Below are positions 1 through 6,193 of a stretch of DNA of 7,338 nt, piece by piece. Source of the stretch: Betaproteobacteria bacterium. Its GTDB lineage: Bacteria > Pseudomonadota > Gammaproteobacteria > Burkholderiales > SG8-39. The DNA lies in NCBI GenBank assembly GCA_012274205.1, contig JAAOZY010000236.1, positions 1 to 7,338 on the forward strand, read 5' to 3'. The translations under genes and the position numbers were made by a program. Position 1 is the first letter of the stretch, and every line of letters begins with the position of its first letter. Under the pieces are notes generated by a model. The model had not been told where the DNA came from. It worked only from the letters and a program-made list of their open reading frames with translations, and did no database searches.

Positions 1-296
1 CCGACCTGGTTGTAATAGGAGTTGAACAGCACCCGGTATTCGGGTCGAAACGGCCGGAAATCGCGCTCGAATCGCTCCAGCAGGAAAGTCTCGAAAAACC
101 AGGTGGTGTGCGCCAGGTGCCACTTCGCCGGACTCGCATCGGGCATGGACTGCACGCAGGCGTCTTCGGCGGACAGCGGGGCAGCGAGCTCCAGACTGCG
201 CGCGCGGACGCGCGCAAACTCCGCCGCGAGGCTTGTTTCCGGCGCGCGCCCGTCGATGATCCGCGCGGCGCTGCCGATGGATTGCGGTCGATTCAT
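1..296 (-). CDS. egtB: EgtB, ergothioneine sulfoxide synthase, N-terminal part (runs off window)
   Basis: Only the first 98 residues are present; the frame stays open to the window edge. My translation begins MNRPQSIGSAARIIDG and contains PLSAEDACVQSMPDASPAKW (40-59) followed by HLAHTTWFFETFLL (60-73), then RPEYRVLFNSYYNQV (84-98). This is the DinB-like N-terminal domain typical of EgtB. The His of the 'LAH' motif (H63) corresponds to an iron ligand of characterised EgtB; the other two His ligands and the FGE-sulfatase domain would lie outside the window. The family joins cysteine or gamma-glutamylcysteine to hercynine using non-haem iron and O2, in the cytoplasm. The start is chosen because a perfect GGAGG sits 5 bases upstream and no homology precedes it. 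It is separated from the upstream glucan genes by a 194-base structured gap, so it is probably its own transcription unit. The family call is firm; the completeness of the gene cannot be judged. Confidence 0.88.
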   Translation of the reverse strand, partial: MNRPQSIGSAARIIDGRAPETSLAAEFARVRARSLELAAPLSAEDACVQSMPDASPAKWHLAHTTWFFETFLLERFERDFRPFRPEYRVLFNSYYNQV

Positions 297-301
297 GCTT
301 A

Positions 302-306
302 CCTCC
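302..306 (-). promoter_or_regulatory. Ribosome binding site of egtB
   Basis: On the minus strand the sequence reads GGGAGGTAAGC directly before the ATG at 296. The GGAGG core is 5 bases from the start codon. It is the strongest Shine-Dalgarno match in the window along with that of the small membrane protein, and it fixes the EgtB start. Confidence 0.8.
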
Positions 307-326
307 CGTTGCGCACCGCCGAGCGT

Positions 327-348
327 GCGCCAGGTTCCAGCCTGGCGC
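327..348. repeat. Perfect inverted repeat in the egtB leader
   Basis: GCGCCAGG (327-334) and CCTGGCGC (341-348) form an 8-bp perfect GC-rich stem with a 6-base loop. It lies about 20 bases upstream of the egtB Shine-Dalgarno sequence on the minus strand. No run of T follows on either strand, so it does not look like a standard intrinsic terminator. It could be an operator for a dimeric regulator, an mRNA leader structure, or simply part of the neighbouring structured element. Confidence 0.55.
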
Positions 349-352
349 CAAG

Positions 353-470
353 AGCCTGTTTCAAAACGAGGGGATATCCCCCAAGGGGACTTCCTGCGGG
401 GCGTCTCCCCTCGCGCTCCCCTGAATCGGGGCCATTTCGGTAATTCTGAAATGGCCTCTAAGATACCACT
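353..470. repeat. Structured intergenic element with alternating G4/C4 tracts; possible dispersed repeat
   Basis: Between the hydrolase stop and the egtB leader, seven G or C tracts of four or five bases alternate: G 370-373, C 378-382, G 385-388, G 398-401, C 407-410, C 418-421, G 428-431. They build overlapping palindromes: GGGGATATCCCC (370-381, perfect), CCCC-AA-GGGG (379-388), AGGGGA (384-389) with TCCCCT (406-411), and CCCC-TGAATC-GGGG (418-431). These are followed by the 9-bp hairpin at 430-456. The segment is less GC-rich around 434-470 than the flanking genes. It carries no plausible gene. Its density of self-complementarity resembles intergenic repeat families, but no second copy exists in this window, so boundaries and repeat status are inferred. 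Confidence 0.5.
430..456. repeat. 9-bp inverted repeat downstream of the hydrolase gene
   Basis: GGCCATTTC (430-438) and GAAATGGCC (448-456) pair perfectly around a 9-base loop. In the transcript of the upstream hydrolase it would form about 35 bases after the stop codon. No U tract follows, so Rho-independent termination is not well supported. A role in mRNA 3'-end protection or as the outer arm of the structured element is equally possible. Confidence 0.55.
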
Positions 471-490
471 GCAATGCGCTGCGATGCGGG

Positions 491-1696
491 TCAGCGTGGA
501 AAAAGGAAGTCCGAACCGCCGCCGCGCACCGCATCCAGCGCAATCAGAAACGCCGCCGCGTTCCAGGACTGGCCGCGCATGCCGCCCGGCGCCAGGGTGC
601 GGCCGTGCAGCCACTCGTGGAACGACCAGTTGTCGAGCGCATTGACGCGCGCGAGCTTTGCCAGTTCGGCGAGCGCGCGCTCGCGTTCGCCTGCCTGCGC
701 CAGCGCTTCCACCCAGAAGCCGCCGACCATGGGCCAGATGCCGCCGTTGTGGTATTGCCATTCCAGGTTCTGCAGGTGCCGCGACATGTACGCGCGCCAC
801 AGCGGGTCCGTCTCCGGAACCGGCTCGCACACGACGCGCACCGGCCAGTGTTCGGCGACGCGCGCACGATCGAGCGCGCGCAGCGTGCGCTGTGCAGCCT
901 CGCGCCCGGCCAGTCCGCACAGCAGCGCGAGCAGGTTGCCGAAGACATCGCCCTCCTCGCCGAAAAAGGAAAAGTTGACGAAGGAGAGATAGAGGTCGCG
1001 GTGCTTCGCCTTGCGTTTTACGTAATGCGTAAGCAGGCGCGCGCGCCGGTACTCCGACAGCGCGGCGCTGAACGGATGGAACAGCTGGTTGAAATTCGCG
1101 CGCGTTTCCTCGGCGCGCGCGAGCGCATAGCGCTGCTTGACGCTGTACCAGAGCGCGTTGGTGTAGAGCACGAAGCCCGAGCGCGGCATGATGTCGGCCC
1201 AGTCGCTCGCCTCGTTCTGCTGCAGCAGGAAGAAGCGCTGGTGCTCCTGCGCACCCAGCCACTGCAGCGCTTTCGCGATTCCGGCCGCGAAGCGCTGGCG
1301 CAGGGCGGCGCCCGGGTCGCGCCGGTCGAGATAGTCGATCGCGATCAGCCACCAGAGCGTGGCGTCGATGCAGCCCAGGTACCAGAAGTCCGCTTCCTGC
1401 CGGCGCACGTCGACGAACTTGGCAATCTGGCCGTTGGCGGCCTGGTACGCGGCCAGTGTGGCCAGGCCGGTGACCGCCCCGCGCTCGAGCTCCGCGTCGC
1501 CTGACAGCGCCATGCCGATCGCGCACACTGCGGCGTCGCGCCCGAATATCGCCGCGTAGCCGCGCGAATCGGCGCGCGCACCCGGCGTCGCGGCGAGGAT
1601 GCCCTGCGGCGACAGGTTGGTGCGCAGCAGTTCCACCGACTTCTGCCGGCAGGCGTCGATCAGCGTGTCGTCCTCGGTCGAAAGCAGTGCATTCAT
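491..1696 (-). CDS. (alpha/alpha)6-barrel glycoside hydrolase, GH100 invertase / amylo-alpha-1,6-glucosidase-like
   Basis: This encodes a 401-residue soluble protein with no signal peptide. Recognisable blocks, in order, are AAIFGRDAAV (48-57), DATLWWLIAI (111-120), NEASDWADIMPRSGF (161-175), EWQYHNGGIWPMVGGFWVEA (312-331), and WSFHEWLHGRT (357-367) followed by GMRGQSWNAAAFLIALDAV (372-390). These are the hallmarks of the (alpha/alpha)6 fold shared by neutral/alkaline invertases (GH100) and bacterial amylo-alpha-1,6-glucosidase-type debranching proteins. By analogy with cyanobacterial invertase, an Asp of the DWAD motif (D165 or D168) and E361 are the candidate catalytic pair; this is inferred. 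It is somewhat shorter than plant and cyanobacterial invertases. The start is ATG 1696, with AAAGG 7 bases upstream, rather than the frame's earlier ATG at 1792, which would overlap malQ with Arg-rich, non-family sequence. It follows malQ after 28 bases, so it is probably cotranscribed and acts on a glucan-derived or sucrose-like oligosaccharide. The substrate cannot be assigned. Confidence 0.8.
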   Translation of the reverse strand: MNALLSTEDDTLIDACRQKSVELLRTNLSPQGILAATPGARADSRGYAAIFGRDAAVCAIGMALSGDAELERGAVTGLATLAAYQAANGQIAKFVDVRRQEADFWYLGCIDATLWWLIAIDYLDRRDPGAALRQRFAAGIAKALQWLGAQEHQRFFLLQQNEASDWADIMPRSGFVLYTNALWYSVKQRYALARAEETRANFNQLFHPFSAALSEYRRARLLTHYVKRKAKHRDLYLSFVNFSFFGEEGDVFGNLLALLCGLAGREAAQRTLRALDRARVAEHWPVRVVCEPVPETDPLWRAYMSRHLQNLEWQYHNGGIWPMVGGFWVEALAQAGERERALAELAKLARVNALDNWSFHEWLHGRTLAPGGMRGQSWNAAAFLIALDAVRGGGSDFLFPR

Positions 1697-1703
1697 GGAC
1701 GCG

Positions 1704-1708
1704 CCTTT
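1704..1708 (-). promoter_or_regulatory. Ribosome binding site of the GH100-like hydrolase
   Basis: AAAGG on the minus strand, 7 bases before ATG 1696 and inside the 28-base gap after the malQ stop. It supports the 401-residue start over the earlier in-frame ATG. Confidence 0.5.
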
Positions 1709-1724
1709 GCCGGTTAGCCGGCCT

Positions 1725-3914
1725 TCAGCCGCCCGCCGCGGCAGACGGCCGCAGCGCCGCGAGCAAGCGTACGAGTTCGGCGAAGCCTGCATCCTCCGGC
1801 CAGCGCTCCAGCGCGAGCGGCAGTTTGCGCCGCCAATTCGGGTGCTCGCTGGTGGTGCCGGGCAAGTTCATCTGCTCGCGCATGCCGAGCATGTCCTCGG
1901 GCTGCACCACCAGCACGCAGGCGTTGGTGCGGGCGAGGAACGCGTGTATCTGCAGCATCAATGCAGGCGTCATCTGCGGCAGACAGGCGGGATCCAGGGT
2001 CGCGCCCTCGGGCAACAGGCCTTCGCGCTCCAGCGCGCGCAGCAGCCGCGCGCGGTCGTGCACGCGCACGCCCACCTGCGCCTGATGCACTTCTTCGCTC
2101 GGATACAGCCCGAGTTCCTGGCGCAGCACCAGGTCGCTCCCTTCCCAGTAGGCAGCGAGTGTGGGCAGGTCGTGCGTGGCGGCGGTGACCAGGGCGTCCG
2201 CCGGGTAATCGCCCGGGCGCTTGAACTCGCCCGAGTGCTGGCGCTCGAACAGCAGCACGCGATAGGACAGCACGCCGACGCGCGCGAGCGTTGCGCGGAC
2301 TTCGTCCGGCACCGTGCCCAGGTCCTCGCCGATGACCATACAGCGGTTGCGATGACTCTCGAGCGCGACGATGCCAACCAGATCCTCGAACGGATAGCGC
2401 ACATAGCCGCCGTCGCGCGGCTCGCCGCCCTGGGGCACCCAGAACAGCCGCGCCAGCGCCATCACGTGGTCTATGCGCAAGGCGCCCGCATGGCGCATGT
2501 TGGCGCGCAGCGTGGCGACGAACGGCGCATAGGCCGCCGCGCGCAGGCGCTCCGGCGCAAGCGGCGGCAGTCCCCAGTCCTGGCCGCGCAGATTGAAATC
2601 GTCCGGCGGCGCGCCCACGCTCGCCGCAATCGCGTACAGATGCTGGTTGGCCCAGGCTTCCGCGCCGCCGCGGTCTACCGAAACCGCGAGGTCCTGGTAC
2701 AAGCCCACGCCCAGGCCCAGCTCCGCGGCACGCCGGCCGACGGCCGCAAGCTGCAGTTCGGCCTGCCATTGCAGATATTCGTAGAACTCGATGCGCTCGG
2801 CGTGTGCCGCGGCAAAGCGCGCCACCTCGGGCGCGGCGGGATCGCGGTAGGCCTCGGGCCACGCGGGCCAGCCCCAGACCTGCGCGTCTTCACTGTGAAA
2901 ATGCTCCTGCAGCGCTTCGAACAGCGCCTGCTGTCGGAGCGCCGGCGCATGCGCATCCTGGTAGGCACGGAAGGCCTGCGCGCGCGGTGTGCCGCGGGCC
3001 AGGTGGTGCTCGCGAAAATGCGTGTAGCACAACTCAAGCAGCGGCAGCTTGACCGCGGCGACGCCGGCGTAGTCCACCAACTCGGCCGCGCGCAGCGCCT
3101 TCAGCCGCGACTGAAACTCGGCTGTGTGTGTGTGCGAGTGCGCTGCCGCGCACTCGCTGAAATCGGCGACCGCTTCGACGTCCAGGTACAGCACATTGAC
3201 GAAGCAGCGCGACGAAGGGCTGTAGGGGCTCGCATGCTCCGGGTTGTGCGGGTACAGCGCATGCAGTGGATTGACCCCGACGATGTTCGCGCCGCGCGCG
3301 CCCCATTGCGCGAGCAGCGCCGCCAGATCGGTGAAATCGCCCATGCCCCAGTTGCGCTCGGAGCGTACCGCGTAGAGTTGCACCGCCGCGCCCCACAGGC
3401 GGCCGCCGTTTTCGATGGCCGGCGGCCGGTAGCTTCGCACGGGGACTACGATGAAGCTCGATTCGCCGAGCGGCTTGCCCTCGCGCAGAAGCGCGAGTCG
3501 GTGGTAGCCGCAGGGCGCGGCGGCCTGCAGCAAGACCTCGCGCCGCGCGCGCTCTGCGCCGTTCGCGCTGGCGCGCTCGAACACGCCTTCGTGGCAGGCG
3601 CCGCCCTCTTCGACCAGACGCCAGGCGATCGGCCCGTTCGCATCAGCAGCGGCAAGGTTCAGGCTCAGGGTCCAGGGCGCCGCCTTTTCGCTCACCACGA
3701 TCACGGGCGGAAGCACATCCTGCAGGCGCTCGGATTCGGCCTCCCTGATCGCCGTTTCTATTTCTTGCGCCGTGCGCGCGTGCACGCCCAGCGCCCCGAG
3801 CAGCGCGATGTAGCTGGCATCGGACAGCGCGTGGCGCTGGCCCCAGATGTCATAATAATCGGGAATAATGGCGTGCATGGCGCCGAGGCGTTCGAGCCGC
3901 TCGCGCTCGTTCAT
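1725..3914 (-). CDS. malQ: 4-alpha-glucanotransferase (amylomaltase, GH77)
   Basis: A cytoplasmic enzyme of 729 residues that transfers alpha-1,4-glucan segments between maltooligosaccharides, releasing glucose. Residues 1-160 form the N-terminal extension typical of the long E. coli-type MalQ (694 residues there). The GH77 core starts near RLWGAAVQLYAVRSERNWG (172-190). Further family blocks are VGVNPLHALYP (212-222), SPYSPSSR (229-236), YQDLAV (406-411) and the C-terminal NLPGTTSEHPNWRRKL (693-708). Catalytic residues are all present: nucleophile D482 in LRIDHV, acid/base E530 in IGEDLG, and stabiliser D582 in THDLPT. The start ATG (3914) overlaps the glgX stop as ATGA, implying translational coupling; the same frame stays open a further 226 codons upstream, but that part is an Arg/Ala-rich shadow of glgX. 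Together with GlgX it processes debranched chains. A histidine-rich stretch at 259-264 is encoded by a dinucleotide repeat. Confidence 0.97.
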   Translation of the reverse strand: MNERERLERLGAMHAIIPDYYDIWGQRHALSDASYIALLGALGVHARTAQEIETAIREAESERLQDVLPPVIVVSEKAAPWTLSLNLAAADANGPIAWRLVEEGGACHEGVFERASANGAERARREVLLQAAAPCGYHRLALLREGKPLGESSFIVVPVRSYRPPAIENGGRLWGAAVQLYAVRSERNWGMGDFTDLAALLAQWGARGANIVGVNPLHALYPHNPEHASPYSPSSRCFVNVLYLDVEAVADFSECAAAHSHTHTAEFQSRLKALRAAELVDYAGVAAVKLPLLELCYTHFREHHLARGTPRAQAFRAYQDAHAPALRQQALFEALQEHFHSEDAQVWGWPAWPEAYRDPAAPEVARFAAAHAERIEFYEYLQWQAELQLAAVGRRAAELGLGVGLYQDLAVSVDRGGAEAWANQHLYAIAASVGAPPDDFNLRGQDWGLPPLAPERLRAAAYAPFVATLRANMRHAGALRIDHVMALARLFWVPQGGEPRDGGYVRYPFEDLVGIVALESHRNRCMVIGEDLGTVPDEVRATLARVGVLSYRVLLFERQHSGEFKRPGDYPADALVTAATHDLPTLAAYWEGSDLVLRQELGLYPSEEVHQAQVGVRVHDRARLLRALEREGLLPEGATLDPACLPQMTPALMLQIHAFLARTNACVLVVQPEDMLGMREQMNLPGTTSEHPNWRRKLPLALERWPEDAGFAELVRLLAALRPSAAAGG
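3123..3157. repeat. (TG)6 tract abutting a 10-bp perfect hairpin inside malQ
   Basis: Plus-strand TG repeats six times at 3123-3134. A perfect inverted repeat of 10 bp abuts and overlaps its last base: GCGAGTGCGC (3134-3143), loop TGCC, and GCGCACTCGC (3148-3157). In the malQ mRNA the hairpin is followed by a CA-repeat encoding alternating His/Ser/Thr residues near 259-264, a poorly conserved linker. Six units are few for slippage-based phase variation. Confidence 0.6.
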
Positions 3915-6052
3915 GCCGCCTCCGGCGCGGAAGCGCCCAGCTGCCGCAGCAGCGCGAGCGAGCGGCCCTTGAGGTCGTACTGCGCGCCGGCATCGAAAGT
4001 ACCGTCGACCGCGAGCCCGTCCTCGAACGCGGTGTCGAGCTGCGCGCGCCAGCGGCTGCCGGCGTAATCGGGCAGCCTGAACGGGATCGGCTCGTGGTGC
4101 GCGTTGAACAGCACGAGGAAATTCTGGTCGCGCAGCGTGCGGCCGCGCTCGTCGGTTTCGGTGAGCGCATCGCCCGCAAGATAGACGCCGAGGCAGCGCG
4201 CGAAGTGCTGGCTCCACTCGTCGTCGCTCATTTCGCCCCCCTCGGGCCGCAGCCAGACGATGTCCTTGATGTCCAGCCCGCGCAGCGGGTGCCCTCGGTA
4301 GAAGTCGCGCCGGCGGAATACCGGATGCGCGCGGCGTATTGCAATGATGCGCTGGGTGAACGCGAGCAGCTTGCGCTTGTCCTCGTCGAGTTCCCAGTCG
4401 ATCCAGGAAAGCCCGCTGTCCTGGCAGTAGGCATTGTTGTTGCCGCGCTGGCTGCGCCCGATCTCGTCCCCGGCGAGCAGCATCGGCACGCCCTGGGACA
4501 GCAGCAGCGTGGCCAGCATGTTGCGCTGCTGGCGCGCGCGCAGCGCGCGCACTGCCGCATCGTCGCTCGGTCCCTCGACGCCGCAGTTCCACGCGAGGTT
4601 GTTGTCGTGTCCGTCGCGGTTGCCCTCCTGGTTCGCCTCGTTGTGCTTTTCATTGTAGGAAACGAGGTCGGCGAGGGTGAAGCCGTCGTGCGCGCTGACG
4701 AAGTTGATGCTCGCATGCGGGCGGCGGCCGCCGCGGCCGTAGAGGTCGCTCGATCCGGTGATGCGCTGCGCGAATTCGCCGATCAGTCCGCCGTCGCCCT
4801 TCCAGTAGGCGCGCATGGTGTCGCGGTACTTGTCGTTCCACTCCGACCAGCCGACCGGGAAGTTGCCCACCTGGTATCCGCCTTCGCCCAGATCCCAGGG
4901 TTCGGCGATGAGCTTCACCTCGCTCAACACAGGATCCTGGCGCAGGATGTCGAAAAACGCGCCGAGCCGGTCGACCTCGTGCAGCTCGCGCGCGAGCGCC
5001 GAGGCAAGATCGAAGCGGAATCCGTCGACGTGCATTTCAGTGACCCAGTAGCGCAGCGAATCCATGATCATCTGCAGCACGCGCGGATGCACCATGTTGA
5101 GCGTGTTGCCGCAGCCGGTGTAGTCGGCGTAGTAACGCCGGTCCTCCGGGGTCAGGCGGTAGTAGCAGGCATTGTCCACACCGCGAAACGACAGCGTCGG
5201 CCCCAGATGATTGCCTTCGGCGGTGTGGTTGTAGACCACGTCGAGGATGACTTCGAGCCCGGCCGAATGCAGGGTCTTCACCATGGTCTTGAACTCGGCC
5301 ACCTTGCCCGAAGCGGAATAGTGCGACTCCGGCGCGAAGTAGCCGATGGTGTTGTAGCCCCAGTAATTGGTGAGGCCGCGCTCGACCAGGTAGCGGTCGT
5401 CGACGAACGCATGCACCGGCATGAGTTCCACCGTGGTGACACCGAGCCGCTTGAGGTAATCGATCGCCGGCGCGCTCGACAGCCCGGCGTATGTCCCGCG
5501 CATCGCCGGCGGCACTTCGGGATGGCGCATGGTGAATCCGCGCACATGGGCCTCGTAGATGACCATGTCGTTCGACGGGATGCGCGGGGACCGGTCCTCG
5601 CCCCAGGTGAATGCCGAGTCGATCACCTTGCATTTGGGCATGCCGCTGGCGCTGTCGCGCCGGTCGAGCGACAGATCCCCGCGCTTGTGTCCGATGGTGT
5701 AGCCGAACAGCGCATCGCTCCAGCGCACCTGGCCGCCGATGTTCCTGGCGTACGGATCGAGCAGCAGCTTGTGCGGATTGAAGCGGTGCCCCTCTTCGGG
5801 CTTGTACGGGCCGTGCACGCGGTAGCCGTAGAGCATGCCCGGGCGCGCCTCCGGCAGATAGCAGTGCCAGACCAGGTCGGTCTGCTCGCGCAGTTCGACG
5901 CGCTGCAGTTCGCGCCGGCCCTCGTCATCGAAGATGCACAGCTCGACCTTCTCCGCATGCTCGGAGAACAGCGCGAAATTGACGCCCTCCCCGTCCCAGG
6001 TCGCCCCGCGCGGATTGGGCCGGCCGGGCCATACTGCGGTTATCGGGAGCAT
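3911..6052 (-). CDS. glgX: Glycogen debranching enzyme GlgX (isoamylase type, GH13)
   Basis: This 713-residue cytoplasmic enzyme hydrolyses alpha-1,6 branch points of glycogen or phosphorylase limit dextrin, releasing short linear maltooligosaccharides. The N-terminal CBM48-like domain begins at GRPNPRGATWDGEGVNFALF (10-29) and includes YGYRVHGPY (75-83) and FNPHKLLLDPYA (91-102). The GH13 barrel shows all four conserved regions: DVVYNH (271-276), DGFRFD (343-348, nucleophile D348), IAEPWD (382-387, acid/base E384) and SAHDGFT (453-459, stabiliser D456). The C-terminal beta domain follows from about residue 600. Length matches the longer GlgX/TreX group (E. coli GlgX is 657). ATG 6052 is the only sensible start because homology begins within 10 residues, but it has no convincing Shine-Dalgarno sequence. 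The stop overlaps the malQ start (ATGA). A TATAAT about 95 bases upstream may drive this gene and those behind it. Confidence 0.97.
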   Translation of the reverse strand: MLPITAVWPGRPNPRGATWDGEGVNFALFSEHAEKVELCIFDDEGRRELQRVELREQTDLVWHCYLPEARPGMLYGYRVHGPYKPEEGHRFNPHKLLLDPYARNIGGQVRWSDALFGYTIGHKRGDLSLDRRDSASGMPKCKVIDSAFTWGEDRSPRIPSNDMVIYEAHVRGFTMRHPEVPPAMRGTYAGLSSAPAIDYLKRLGVTTVELMPVHAFVDDRYLVERGLTNYWGYNTIGYFAPESHYSASGKVAEFKTMVKTLHSAGLEVILDVVYNHTAEGNHLGPTLSFRGVDNACYYRLTPEDRRYYADYTGCGNTLNMVHPRVLQMIMDSLRYWVTEMHVDGFRFDLASALARELHEVDRLGAFFDILRQDPVLSEVKLIAEPWDLGEGGYQVGNFPVGWSEWNDKYRDTMRAYWKGDGGLIGEFAQRITGSSDLYGRGGRRPHASINFVSAHDGFTLADLVSYNEKHNEANQEGNRDGHDNNLAWNCGVEGPSDDAAVRALRARQQRNMLATLLLSQGVPMLLAGDEIGRSQRGNNNAYCQDSGLSWIDWELDEDKRKLLAFTQRIIAIRRAHPVFRRRDFYRGHPLRGLDIKDIVWLRPEGGEMSDDEWSQHFARCLGVYLAGDALTETDERGRTLRDQNFLVLFNAHHEPIPFRLPDYAGSRWRAQLDTAFEDGLAVDGTFDAGAQYDLKGRSLALLRQLGASAPEAA

Positions 6053-6147
6053 GCTCAGTGTCTTTGGAAGTCTGTGCCGTTGATGGATGATGCGCGTCGG
6101 TGCCGGCGCGCCCCTGCCGCGCGCCCGGGCTGCATCGGGCCAGCCAA

Positions 6148-6153
6148 ATTATA
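6148..6153 (-). promoter_or_regulatory. Candidate -10 box upstream of glgX
   Basis: The minus strand contains a perfect TATAAT in otherwise very GC-rich sequence, about 95 bases before the glgX start. At 16-18 bases upstream I see no good TTGACA match; the sequence there is the GC hairpin at 6164-6180. A sigma70 promoter with an activator-dependent or weak -35 is possible. A separate promoter here would partly uncouple glgX-malQ from treS and the membrane protein. Confidence 0.4.
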
Positions 6154-6163
6154 GGGCTTAACA

Positions 6164-6180
6164 GCCGCGGCAGCCGCGGC
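6164..6180 (-). terminator. GC hairpin after the small membrane protein gene (possible terminator)
   Basis: The minus strand reads GCCGCGG-CTG-CCGCGGC, a 7-bp perfect stem with a 3-base loop that begins 13 bases after the stop codon of the membrane protein gene. On the plus strand this is a 9-base direct repeat AGCCGCGGC at 6163-6171 and 6172-6180, each containing the 8-bp palindrome GCCGCGGC. The following bases (TGTTAAGCCC) have only a weak T tract, so termination would be partial at best. Confidence 0.35.
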
Positions 6181-6193
6181 GCGCCCGCGCGCG

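Noticed and set aside
359..364. TTGAAA on the minus strand as an egtB -35 box
   Set aside because: No -10-like hexamer is found 16-18 bases downstream; the sequence there is the GC-rich inverted repeat.
370..431. Possible G-quadruplex formed by the four plus-strand G4 tracts
   Set aside because: The spacers are 11, 9 and 26 bases, too long for a convincing quadruplex, and complementary C tracts in between would favour hairpins.
361..543. Minus-strand 60-codon frame ending in the structured element
   Set aside because: It overlaps the 3' end of the hydrolase gene in another frame, has no ribosome site I can identify, and its C-terminal half is simply the translated repeat-like DNA.
22..645. 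Plus-strand open frame of 207 codons across the egtB start and the structured gap
   Set aside because: Very Arg/Ser-rich, spans the intergenic palindromes and lies antisense to egtB, which has a perfect ribosome site and clear homology.
605..1504. Plus-strand open frame of 299 codons
   Set aside because: Antisense to the GH100-like hydrolase; composition is typical of a GC-driven shadow frame.
1599..4067. Plus-strand open frame of 822 codons antisense to malQ
   Set aside because: The translation is Arg/Ala/Gln-rich with no recognisable domain, and the opposite strand encodes a complete GH77 enzyme with all catalytic residues. Long antisense frames are expected at this GC content.
4532..4550. 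Alternating GC tract with Z-DNA potential inside glgX
   Set aside because: It encodes the Arg/Ala-rich helix VRALRARQ of GlgX and is an expected result of codon bias.
3915..4592. 226-codon in-frame N-terminal extension of malQ
   Set aside because: The extension is Arg/Ala-rich, lies over glgX in another frame, and the ATGA overlap start gives the expected family N-terminus.
4094..6154. Plus-strand open frame of 686 codons antisense to glgX
   Set aside because: It mirrors glgX, whose four GH13 motifs are intact, and lacks domain-like sequence.
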